Source: Candidatus Omnitrophota bacterium (lineage in GTDB: Bacteria; Omnitrophota; Gorgyraeia; Zapsychrales; JANLHA01). From it: a stretch of DNA of 11,170 nt. The notes beneath the pieces were generated by a model. It saw only the letters and a list, made by a program, of their open reading frames with translations, ran no database searches and had not been told where the DNA came from. A program made the translations under genes and the position numbers. Within the stretch, counting starts at the first letter, position 1. Every line of letters begins with the position of its first letter. Positions 1-6,575 of the stretch are shown here, piece by piece. Location of the stretch: contig JAHFFS010000027.1 of the NCBI GenBank assembly GCA_023247815.1, positions 1 through 11,170 of the forward strand, read 5' to 3'.

Positions 1-551
1 TTCGACCCCACGGTGATGGCCCAAATCGCCAACTGGTCCCAGGGCAGCAAATATCCGGTAAAACTCAATAACATCGTCAAGACCAACAAAACCACCCCCA
101 CGGTCCAATTGAATTCCCGCGGCGGTTTGTAAGAGCCCGTCATAAAAACACGAAACATATGCAGCCAAACCGTAATGACCATCAAATGCGCTCCCCATCG
201 ATGGATCTCACGCATGATCCCCAGGGGAACTTGTTCTTTCAAATCAATGATATCGCCATAGGCGTATTCCACGGTGGGCCGATAATAAAACATCAATAAA
301 ATTCCGGTCACGGTCAAAACTAAAAACACGAAAAATGACAGCCCTCCCATGCACCAGGTGTATTTGACCTTGACCGCGTGTTTAGGTAAGCGGGCCGGAT
401 GAAGATGTAAAAAAACACTGTTGAGAACAACCATCATCCGTTGCCGACGGGTTTTCGGAACACCGCTGCGAAAAATCGACTTAACAAATTGCGATTCCGT
501 AAAATCTTGAAAATGTTCTTTTAAGGATTTCTTGGATTTTTCATCTGCCAT
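1..551 (-). CDS. petB: Cytochrome b N-terminal region (partial, runs off the window)
   Basis: This is the diheme membrane subunit of a cytochrome bc-type quinol oxidoreductase. The ATG at 551 is followed by 183 open codons up to the window edge with no stop, so the 3' part is missing. After a charged cytoplasmic N-terminus of about 60 residues come hydrophobic segments at about 69-90, 119-138 and 150-170. His117 and His131 lie 14 residues apart in HRWGAHLMV...WLHMFRVF, the expected spacing of haem b axial ligands in helix B. The segment FTGYLLPWDQ (165-173) is a typical cytochrome b motif. A GAGG ribosome binding site lies 8 nt before the ATG, and the Rieske stop is 17 nt upstream, so the two genes are co-transcribed. 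Whether this is a full-length cytochrome b or a split b6-type subunit cannot be decided here. The long N-terminus before the first helix is somewhat larger than usual. Confidence 0.93.
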   Translation of the reverse strand, partial: MADEKSKKSLKEHFQDFTESQFVKSIFRSGVPKTRRQRMMVVLNSVFLHLHPARLPKHAVKVKYTWCMGGLSFFVFLVLTVTGILLMFYYRPTVEYAYGDIIDLKEQVPLGIMREIHRWGAHLMVITVWLHMFRVFMTGSYKPPREFNWTVGVVLLVLTMLLSFTGYLLPWDQLAIWAITVGS

Positions 552-568
552 ATTTTAGACCTCGTTCT

Positions 569-1294
569 TCAAGCCAGTAAAAACGAATCCGGATCGTTCC
601 ACTCCCCTTTTTCCTGCTGGAATTTCGCTGTTTTATCGACAAGAATCTCTCCGTCGTCCGTCAAGCCGATCTTAAATCGTTCCAATGGTCGCGGGGCCGG
701 TCCTTCAAAATTGATCCCTGATTTATAAAACCCACTGCCATGGCAAGGACATTTGAATTTAGCTTCATTTTCCAACCAATTGGGCGTACAGCCCAGATGA
801 GTGCAAACAGTTGATAACGCGTAAATCTTTTCCGAATCCCTCACAATCCACACCCCATGACGGTCCTTCCATCGGGTGGAAACTTCACCGCTTTGATATT
901 CGCTGGGGAGGCCGGCTCGAAAAGATTGTTTTGGTTCAAAAAGAACATTGGGGAAAAAAAAGCGGAGCAGCATCGTTCCATAACCACCAACGATCGCGGC
1001 AAACGCCGCCCAGCCAACCGTTGACCACTTGATAAACGTGCGACGATCCATGCCTTCATCAACGACAGTTGGTTTGAGGATAGATTTTTGCTCTTCGCTT
1101 CCAACACGTGTGATCGCCACTTGAGTAATATCGACGCCCGTCACTGCCTTTTTTTCTGGAGCGGTCCCAGGGGTTCCTTTGACTTCTGACGGAATGCTTG
1201 CACCCATCGGTGAAGAAAACTTATCACTTGTTAAATTTTGGGATTTCTCTGATTCTGGGGATTCCGACGGTAGTGGACGAACTTCTTCATTCAT
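569..1294 (-). CDS. petA: Rieske 2Fe-2S protein of a cytochrome bc complex
   Basis: This is the iron-sulfur subunit that accepts electrons from quinol in the bc-type complex. Box I CTHLGC (164-169) and box II CPCHGSG (182-188) supply the cluster ligands Cys164, His166, Cys182 and His185, with Cys169 and Cys184 as the conserved disulfide pair. A twin-arginine motif, DRRTFIKW (83-90), precedes one hydrophobic segment at about 91-110, consistent with a Tat-dependent membrane anchor placing the cluster outside the cytoplasm. The 241-residue length is long because of an N-terminal stretch of about 80 residues rich in Ser, Pro, Glu and Lys. The ATG at 1294 overlaps the stop of the HEAT gene as ATGA, which supports this start. 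An internal ATG at 1051 (Met82) would give a more ordinary 160-residue protein, but its nearest purine-rich tract is too close to act as a good ribosome binding site. Confidence 0.95.
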   Translation of the reverse strand: MNEEVRPLPSESPESEKSQNLTSDKFSSPMGASIPSEVKGTPGTAPEKKAVTGVDITQVAITRVGSEEQKSILKPTVVDEGMDRRTFIKWSTVGWAAFAAIVGGYGTMLLRFFFPNVLFEPKQSFRAGLPSEYQSGEVSTRWKDRHGVWIVRDSEKIYALSTVCTHLGCTPNWLENEAKFKCPCHGSGFYKSGINFEGPAPRPLERFKIGLTDDGEILVDKTAKFQQEKGEWNDPDSFLLA

Positions 1295-2157
1295 CTTTTT
1301 ATACTTTCTAACGCGGCAGCACGAACTTTCATATTGTGATCAGAGACGCCCAACTCCTGAACGCGTCTTCGTAAATCCTGATCTTGAACATGCTGAATCG
1401 CTTCAATCGCCGCGATCATCAGTTGATTCAATTCCTGTGGATCGACTTCGGAAAACTTGGCTAAATAATCACGGTCTAATAACTGGGCAAGAACATCTCT
1501 TCCAGAATTGTCACCTAACTGAGCTAATGAAATAGCTGAACCCCATTGTACATTTGGTTCAGAGTCCGTCAAACTCCTTTTTAACAATTCTTTCACGGGA
1601 TCCGTGCCAATGCTGCCTAAAGCCACAACCGCACAAGAGCGAATCCGGGCTTGCTCATGTTTGAGAAATGGTTCTAACACCGCGACCGCCCTTTTGTCTT
1701 TGAGCATGCCTAAGGCGTAAATGATCGCGTATAAATTTTCTTCTTTTTCGGACTTTATGTTCGCGCGCAACGCCTCAAAAAATTCCGGGCTCCCCATCCG
1801 ACCCATGGCCAACGCCAAGTATTGACGGACCCGCGGATCGTCGTGTTCCGACTGTTTAAAAGCGGTGAGCATTTCATTGACAAAACGCTGCTCATGCGGA
1901 ACTTGTTTTGGGTGAGCTAAAAGTTTGGACAACTCAAAAGCCGCCTGCCAACGTTTGGACAGACCACCGACCTTGACGTCTTCCAAATATTCATAAGCGG
2001 TTTGGTTTTCTGAGGTCAAAAGATGGATGGCGGTAAATAAGAGCAGACAAAAAACAACGATGAGAAAAGGAATGATAAAAAAGGAATGAACAATGACGCC
2101 TAAGAACGACCGGGGTTCTTGCTCATGATTTTCCGCGGCTGAAGATTGGTCTGACAT
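1291..2157 (-). CDS. Membrane-anchored HEAT-repeat protein, function unknown
   Basis: The protein has 288 residues: a short polar N-terminus, one strong transmembrane segment at about 19-47, and an all-helical region from about 65 to the end made of degenerate HEAT-type repeats. Recognisable units have the pattern of DDPRVRQYLALAMGRMG (106-122), HEQARIRSCAVVALGSIG (167-184) and SEPNVQWGSAISLAQLG (199-215), then a weaker unit at the C-terminus. No catalytic motif is visible. HEAT solenoids usually serve as protein-binding scaffolds. The gene begins 8 nt after the atpC stop and ends in a 4-nt ATGA overlap with the Rieske gene, so it is probably translated coupled to the Rieske subunit. An accessory subunit or assembly factor of the bc complex is an inference from position only. 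The start at 2157 lacks a clear ribosome binding site, consistent with coupling to atpC. Topology (helical domain inside or outside) is not settled by the sequence. Confidence 0.85.
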   Translation of the reverse strand: MSDQSSAAENHEQEPRSFLGVIVHSFFIIPFLIVVFCLLLFTAIHLLTSENQTAYEYLEDVKVGGLSKRWQAAFELSKLLAHPKQVPHEQRFVNEMLTAFKQSEHDDPRVRQYLALAMGRMGSPEFFEALRANIKSEKEENLYAIIYALGMLKDKRAVAVLEPFLKHEQARIRSCAVVALGSIGTDPVKELLKRSLTDSEPNVQWGSAISLAQLGDNSGRDVLAQLLDRDYLAKFSEVDPQELNQLMIAAIEAIQHVQDQDLRRRVQELGVSDHNMKVRAAALESIKR

Positions 2158-2165
2158 AAGGAAAA

Positions 2166-2492
2166 CTAATTTCTAGCGGCCTGCAACTCTCTCGCTTTGC
2201 TCTGTGCCGATTGCTCGTCGGGAGAACCCCATACATTATCCAACAATACCAAAACCTCTCGTGACTTCTGCACTTCTAAAACGCCAGAATCCAACGCGAA
2301 AAATTTTTCCGTCTGAGCGGCGGTGCGGACTTTCAGAACACCCGCCTTAAGCGTTGCCACCATCGGGATATGCTCGGCAAGAACACCAAAACTGCCTTCG
2401 GTTCCCGGAGCGCTGACGGAGATAACGGCTTCGTTAAAAGCACTGCCCTTGGGGGAGAGTATGGTTAATGGAAAACTTTTCATAACAAGCAC
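2166..2492 (-). CDS. atpC: F1 ATP synthase epsilon subunit, short form
   Basis: This is part of the F1 central stalk, joining gamma to the c-ring. The N-terminal beta-sandwich is recognisable from FPLTILSP (7-14), SAPGTEGSFGVLAEHIPMV (27-45) and the strand at about 79-85. Only about 22 residues follow the sandwich, giving 108 in all against roughly 135-140 in E. coli, so most of the two-helix C-terminal domain is absent. The start is uncertain. GTG at 2492 has AGGA 8 nt upstream (2501-2504), while ATG at 2483 gives a protein three residues shorter with a more usual N-terminus but a weaker upstream GGGTG. The gene is the last of the atp set, and the HEAT gene follows 8 nt after its TAG. There is no sign that the missing domain lies in another frame, because too little sequence is left before the next gene. 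Confidence 0.92.
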   Translation of the reverse strand: MLVMKSFPLTILSPKGSAFNEAVISVSAPGTEGSFGVLAEHIPMVATLKAGVLKVRTAAQTEKFFALDSGVLEVQKSREVLVLLDNVWGSPDEQSAQSKARELQAARN

Positions 2493-2500
2493 CCAACTTA

Positions 2501-2504
2501 TCCT
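2501..2504 (-). promoter_or_regulatory. Ribosome binding site for atpC
   Basis: On the minus strand AGGA lies 8 nt before the GTG at 2492, which favours that start over the ATG at 2483. The same AGGATAA word occurs just before atpD at 4056-4062, so both genes are preceded by a heptad-repeat tract that runs into an AGGATAA-type ribosome binding site. Confidence 0.55.
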
Positions 2505-2508
2505 GTTT

Positions 2509-2597
2509 CAGGTCGCAAGTCTCAAGTTACAAGTCAAATGCAATTTCTAACTGGACCATTTTACTTGGGACATGCGCCCTGAGACTTGAGACTCCAA
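2509..2597. repeat. Inverted heptad-repeat element between atpD and atpC
   Basis: The + strand shows 7-bp periodic words in two opposed arms. The first arm (2509-2536) has units with consensus CAAGTNN starting at 2509, 2516, 2523 and 2530, the first being degenerate. The second arm (2563-2597) has units with consensus ACTTGNN starting at 2563, 2570, 2577, 2584 and 2591, for example ACTTGGG at 2563 and ACTTGAG at 2584. The arms contain a perfect 10-bp inverted repeat, AGTCTCAAGT at 2518-2527 against ACTTGAGACT at 2584-2593. Weaker pairing continues inward to 2540/2571, about 17 of 23 positions in total. The centre (about 2541-2562) is unique. No ORF covers the element. It could fold as a hairpin in the atp mRNA. 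Its function is unknown. Confidence 0.75.
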
Positions 2598-2624
2598 CTC
2601 CTGAGCCTATGGGGCAGGAGTTGG
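2594..2624 (-). other. Perfect 10-bp stem-loop directly after the atpD stop
   Basis: CCAACTCCTG at 2594-2603 and CAGGAGTTGG at 2615-2624 are exact reverse complements separated by 11 nt. In the transcript the stem begins 2 nt after the atpD TGA. No T-run follows the stem on the minus strand, so it does not look like an intrinsic terminator. It may stabilise the 3' end of a processed atpD message or slow readthrough into atpC. Confidence 0.7.
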
Positions 2625-2626
2625 GA

Positions 2627-4051
2627 TCATTGGTATTGTTTGGCCTTTAACAAAGCGTCGTCGATGTCGCCCACCAGATAAAAAGCTTGTTCTGGAACGC
2701 TATCGTGTTTGCCGTCTAGGATTTCCGCGAACGAACGGATGGTGTCTTCGATGGGAAGATATTTGCCTTTAAGACCCGTAAACTGTTCAGCAACATGAAA
2801 AGGCTGCGAAAGGAACTTTTGGATTTTACGGGCCCGTTTCACCGTCAACATGTCCTGTTCCGACAACTCGTCCATTCCAAGGATCGCGATGATGTCCTGC
2901 AATTCCTTATACCGCTGCAAAATCTCCTGCACCCCGCGGGCCACGCGATAATGCTCTTCCCCGACGGTTTCCGGATTCAAGATCGTCGAGCTTGACGCCA
3001 ACGGATCAACCGCCGGATAAATCCCTAACTCGGCGATTGGACGTGACAACTCGGTCGTGGCGTCCAAATGCGCGAACGTGGTTGCCGGTGCCGGATCCGT
3101 GTAGTCATCGGCCGGAACGTAAATCGCTTGGATTGAAGTGATTGACCCTGATTTTGTTGACGTGATCCGTTCCTGCAGTTCCCCCATGTCCGTGCCGAGG
3201 GTCGGCTGATATCCAACCGCGGAAGGGATCCGTCCTAAAAGGGCGGAAACTTCCGAACCCGCCTGCGTAAAACGAAAAATGTTATCGATGAAAAGTAAAA
3301 CATCCTGACGCATCTCATCGCGAAAATATTCAGCAACGGTTAACGCGGAAAGGGCCACTCTGGCACGCGCGCCCGGCGGTTCATTCATCTGTCCATAAAT
3401 CAACGCGGTTTTATCCAAAACGCCCGCCTCTTTCATTTCATGATAAAGGGCCGTTCCTTCTCTAGTCCGTTCTCCAACACCGGCAAACACCGAATAGCCG
3501 CCGTGCTCTTTAGCGATATTGTGAATGAGCTCCTGAATGAGTACGGTCTTGCCCACACCAGCCCCGCCGAAAAGTCCAATTTTCCCACCCTTGCGATATG
3601 GTGCCAGCAGGTCAATGACTTTGATTCCAGTCACCAAAACTTTATCCGAAGTTTCTTGTTCATCGAAACGGGGAGCGGATCGATGGATAGGCAATCGATG
3701 TCCCGGTTTCAATTCACCAGCCTCATCAATCGGTTCACCCAAAAGATTCAAGACCCGGCCCAGGGTCTGTTCACCGACCGGCATACAAATTTGTTCCTGA
3801 GTATTGATCACCGCCATCCCGCGGGTCAACCCGTCGGTACTGTCCATGGCAATGGTGCGTACTGTGTTTTCACCCAAATGCTGAGCAACTTCGAGTGTCA
3901 GGTTCCACTCCCGCTCATTGATCGAAGCATTTGTCGTTTTTAAAGCGACCTTGATCGCGGGTAACTCCCCCTCCGGAAACTTCACATCCACGACCGCGCC
4001 CAAGACCTGAACAATTTTGCCATTGACTCGGTCTAGATTTTTCGTTGTCAT
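2627..4051 (-). CDS. atpD: F1 ATP synthase beta subunit
   Basis: This is the catalytic subunit of F1, on the cytoplasmic face. The protein has 474 residues, close to the family norm. The P-loop GGAGVGKT is at 162-169, the catalytic glutamate lies in GERTREG (Glu194), Walker B is LLFIDNIFR with Asp256, and the DELSEQD signature that contacts gamma is at 394-400. The ATG at 4051 has AAAGGA 7 nt upstream (4059-4064). Unlike the other F1 genes, which overlap or abut, atpD is separated from atpG by 129 bp and from atpC by 134 bp. Each gap holds an inverted heptad-repeat element, and a perfect stem-loop follows the stop codon. The protein itself shows nothing unusual. Confidence 0.99.
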   Translation of the reverse strand: MTTKNLDRVNGKIVQVLGAVVDVKFPEGELPAIKVALKTTNASINEREWNLTLEVAQHLGENTVRTIAMDSTDGLTRGMAVINTQEQICMPVGEQTLGRVLNLLGEPIDEAGELKPGHRLPIHRSAPRFDEQETSDKVLVTGIKVIDLLAPYRKGGKIGLFGGAGVGKTVLIQELIHNIAKEHGGYSVFAGVGERTREGTALYHEMKEAGVLDKTALIYGQMNEPPGARARVALSALTVAEYFRDEMRQDVLLFIDNIFRFTQAGSEVSALLGRIPSAVGYQPTLGTDMGELQERITSTKSGSITSIQAIYVPADDYTDPAPATTFAHLDATTELSRPIAELGIYPAVDPLASSSTILNPETVGEEHYRVARGVQEILQRYKELQDIIAILGMDELSEQDMLTVKRARKIQKFLSQPFHVAEQFTGLKGKYLPIEDTIRSFAEILDGKHDSVPEQAFYLVGDIDDALLKAKQYQ

Positions 4052-4064
4052 TTTTTTATCCTTT

Positions 4065-4182
4065 AAAGTTGCAAGTTACATGCTACAAGTCTCAAGAACA
4101 TCAAAGACTCAAATGCTGAATCTGGATACTAATGCCAGGCACTAAACACTTGAAACATGTGACTTGGCACTGGCAACTTATT
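4065..4182. repeat. Inverted heptad-repeat element between atpG and atpD
   Basis: This is the clearer of two related elements. On the + strand the first arm (4065-4099) has five 7-bp units of consensus CAAGTNN, starting at 4065, 4072, 4079, 4086 and 4093, such as CAAGTTA at 4072 and CAAGTCT at 4086. The second arm (4141-4182) has six 7-bp units of consensus ACTTGNN in exact phase, starting at 4141, 4148, 4155, 4162, 4169 and 4176, such as ACTTGAA at 4148 and ACTTGGC at 4162. Bases 4066-4096 can pair with 4149-4179 at about 23 of 31 positions, including AAGTTGC (4066-4072) with GCAACTT (4173-4179). The central 40 bp are unique. The second arm runs into the atpG stop codon, and the first arm abuts the atpD ribosome binding site. 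Confidence 0.8.
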
Positions 4183-5050
4183 ACTTCAACGCCTCAGCGC
4201 CAGAAATGATTTCAATCAATTCGGTTGTGATTTCTGACTGCCGCGCCCGGTTACGCAACAAAGTATAGCTGTCAATCATATCATCAGCGTTCTTGGTCGC
4301 GTTGTCCATGGCCGTCATTCGCGCCCCGTGTTCACCGGCGGCATTTTCCAAAAAAGCGAAATAGATTCGAAAATATAAATATTTAGGTATGAGGAATGCA
4401 AACAGCTTCTCTTTTTCCGGTTCGAATAAATAATCCCCGGAAATTTTCTGTCCGCCGGAGAGCACTTCGCTTGCTTCAATCGGTAACACTTTAGTAAACA
4501 TCGGTGTCTGTGATAACGGACTAAAGAAATTGTTGTAGCTGACATAAATCTCGTCGTACTTTTTTGATAAAAAGTGCCCACTCAAATCTTCCGCAATCTG
4601 AGCCGCGGTTTGAAAATTCGGCTCCCGAGTTGACCCTTCGTAATATTTCTGGACCTGCGCTTTTCTTCTAAAATGCATGAAGGCGCGTTTGCCGCAGCAA
4701 CTGATATCCATGGCAGAATACTTTTCCTTGTTTTGTTTGATCCATTGATCAACGCCTCTGAGCAAAATATTGTTGTAACCGCCGCACAGTCCTTTGTCCG
4801 ACGCGAAAACCAAGATCAAGGCCTTTTTGACTTCCTTGCGCGGCTCGAGCAGTGGATGGACCGACGATTCAACCGACGCGGCCAACCGGCCAATGAGGTC
4901 GGTCAGATGAAGGGCATATCGTTTGGCGTTGCGCTGCGCTTCCTGAGCTTTATACAACTTACTCATCGCCACCAGTTTCATGGTAGCGGTCATTTTCTGC
5001 GTATTGCGCAAACGGCTCAACTTATCATTGAATTCTTTAATGGTCGGCAT
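4181..5050 (-). CDS. atpG: F1 ATP synthase gamma subunit
   Basis: This is the rotor shaft of F1. The protein has 289 residues, the usual length. The N-terminal coiled-coil helix is clear at residues 1-40 (LRNTQKMTATMKLVAMSKLY within it), a central alpha/beta domain includes the conserved SDKGLCGGYN (69-78), and the C-terminal helix carries the typical MTAMDNATKNADDMI segment followed by RQSEITTELIEIISGAEAL. The ATG at 5050 lies inside the end of atpA, with a 14-nt overlap in a different frame. Its own ribosome binding site is weak, which suggests translational coupling to atpA. The TAA at 4181 is immediately followed by the heptad-repeat element. Confidence 0.98.
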   Translation of the reverse strand: MPTIKEFNDKLSRLRNTQKMTATMKLVAMSKLYKAQEAQRNAKRYALHLTDLIGRLAASVESSVHPLLEPRKEVKKALILVFASDKGLCGGYNNILLRGVDQWIKQNKEKYSAMDISCCGKRAFMHFRRKAQVQKYYEGSTREPNFQTAAQIAEDLSGHFLSKKYDEIYVSYNNFFSPLSQTPMFTKVLPIEASEVLSGGQKISGDYLFEPEKEKLFAFLIPKYLYFRIYFAFLENAAGEHGARMTAMDNATKNADDMIDSYTLLRNRARQSEITTELIEIISGAEALK

Positions 5051-6575
5051 AATTCCCGTGCTGCCTTTGCTTAAAATCTTCTAACAATTGATTCAATTTT
5101 TTCTTAAGTTCCTCATTGAAAACTTTTTGCTCATTGAGCGTCTTAACAAAATCAACATACTCGGAATCCAAGGCGTCGAAAAGCCGGCGCTCAAAATTTT
5201 TCACCTGCTCGGCCGGAACATCATCGAGAAAACCATTGACGCCCGCGTAGATGATCACGATCTGTTTAACAACCGCTAGCGGTTCACGCACCCCCTGTTT
5301 GATCAATTGCATGAGCCGTTTGCCGCGCTCCAATTGTTTGCGTGAAGCCTCGTCGAGATCGGAAGCGAACTGCGAAAACGCGGCCAGTTCCCGATACTGC
5401 GCTAAATCCAAACGAAGCGTTCCAGCGGTCTGCTTCATGGCCTTGATCTGGGCGTCACCACCAACTCGTGAAACTGATAACCCGGGGTTGATCGCTGGTC
5501 GCTGACCGGAATAAAACAAATCGGTTTCCAAATAAATCTGTCCGTCGGTAATGGAAATGACATTGGTCGGGATATACGCTGTGACGTCCCCACCCTGCGT
5601 CTCAACGATCGGTAACGCGGTCAAACTCCCACCGCCTTTTTCCTTGCTCATCTTTGCCGCGCGTTCCAGCAAGCGGCTGTGCAGATAAAAAATGTCCCCT
5701 GGATAAGCCTCGCGGCCAGGTGGACGGCGCAATAATAGGGAAAGCTGCCGATAAGCCTGCGCCTGTTTGGTCAAGTCATCGTAGATGATGAGGGCGTGGC
5801 GGCCGCTGTCGCGATAATATTCGCCCATGGCCGTAGCGGAATAGGGTGCGATAAATTGCAAAGGAGCTGGATCAGAGGCAGTAGCCGCGACAATCGTGGT
5901 ATAACTCATGGCCCCAAATTTTTTTAATGTCTCATAAATCTGGGCAACTGTAGAACGTTTTTGTCCAATCGCGACGTAAAAGCAATGGACCCCTTCCCCG
6001 CGCTGGTTAATGATCGTGTCAATCGCCAAAGATGTTTTTCCAGTCTTACGGTCACCGATGATCAACTCGCGTTGGCCGCGGCCAATGGGTGTCAAGGCGT
6101 CAATGACTTTGATCCCGGTTTGCAAAGGTTCGTGAACATTTCTACGGCTGATGATGCCTGGGGCTTTGACATCGATCTTCCGGGTTTCTTTAGCGTGAAT
6201 CGGGGCATTACCGTCGATGGCCTCGCCCAAGGCATTGACAATACGGCCCATCAATTCGTCGCCAACCGGAACTGAGGCGATTCGTTTTGTGCGTCGGACT
6301 TCGTCACCTTCACGGATCTGGGTGTCCTCGCCAAAAATCGCGATCCCGACGTTGTCTTCCTCGAGATTAAGGACCATGCCTTTCAAATTATCCTTGGTTT
6401 GCGAAAATTCCACCAACTCGCCGGCCATGACGCCGGACAATCCAAAAACGCGGGCGATACCATCGCCAACGGAAATCACCCGTCCGATTTCATAGTCTCC
6501 GGTCTTAAATTCAAATTCTTTCAACTGTTGCTTTAAAATTTGCGAAACTTCTTCTGCCTTGAGCGGTTTTATCAT
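5037..6575 (-). CDS. atpA: F1 ATP synthase alpha subunit
   Basis: This is the non-catalytic nucleotide-binding subunit of the F1 hexamer. The 512-residue length is normal. The P-loop GDRKTGKT is at 174-181, the PGREAYPGD segment at 286-294, and the arginine finger in SVSRVGG is Arg370. The N-terminal helix (1-20) that contacts delta is present. The final dozen residues, rich in Gln, His and Asn, form a small C-terminal tail that overlaps the start of atpG. The ATG at 6575 shares its A with the atpH stop (TGATG junction), so atpA is probably translated by re-initiation after atpH. Confidence 0.99.
   Translation of the reverse strand: MIKPLKAEEVSQILKQQLKEFEFKTGDYEIGRVISVGDGIARVFGLSGVMAGELVEFSQTKDNLKGMVLNLEEDNVGIAIFGEDTQIREGDEVRRTKRIASVPVGDELMGRIVNALGEAIDGNAPIHAKETRKIDVKAPGIISRRNVHEPLQTGIKVIDALTPIGRGQRELIIGDRKTGKTSLAIDTIINQRGEGVHCFYVAIGQKRSTVAQIYETLKKFGAMSYTTIVAATASDPAPLQFIAPYSATAMGEYYRDSGRHALIIYDDLTKQAQAYRQLSLLLRRPPGREAYPGDIFYLHSRLLERAAKMSKEKGGGSLTALPIVETQGGDVTAYIPTNVISITDGQIYLETDLFYSGQRPAINPGLSVSRVGGDAQIKAMKQTAGTLRLDLAQYRELAAFSQFASDLDEASRKQLERGKRLMQLIKQGVREPLAVVKQIVIIYAGVNGFLDDVPAEQVKNFERRLFDALDSEYVDFVKTLNEQKVFNEELKKKLNQLLEDFKQRQHGNYADH

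Noticed and set aside
841..1107. 88-codon minus-strand frame inside the Rieske gene.
   Set aside because: It overlaps the anchor region of the Rieske protein out of frame, and the Rieske motifs prove the other frame is used.
1179..1535. 118-codon open frame on the + strand across the HEAT-Rieske junction.
   Set aside because: It lies opposite two well-supported genes and shows no domain or convincing initiation signal.
2594..2624. Intrinsic terminator after atpD.
   Set aside because: The stem is perfect but no T-rich tract follows it on the minus strand, and atpC, needed in stoichiometric amounts, lies downstream.
2493..2626. Promoter within the atpD-atpC gap (TAAAAT or TTGACT words).
   Set aside because: No acceptable partner box lies at 16-18 bp from either word.
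3440..3943. 167-codon open frame on the + strand opposite atpD.
   Set aside because: It is antisense to a highly conserved gene, has no recognisable domain, and fits a shadow of atpD codon bias.
4052..4180. Promoter within the atpG-atpD gap (TTGATG with TGTAAC).
   Set aside because: Both boxes match only four of six consensus bases, and the words are explained by the heptad repeats.
4065..4182. CRISPR array.
   Set aside because: The repeats are only 7 bp, degenerate, contiguous without spacers, and inverted about a centre.
4673..5074. 133-codon open frame on the + strand opposite atpG.
   Set aside because: It is antisense to conserved atpG and the atpA end, has no family motif, and is best seen as a shadow frame.
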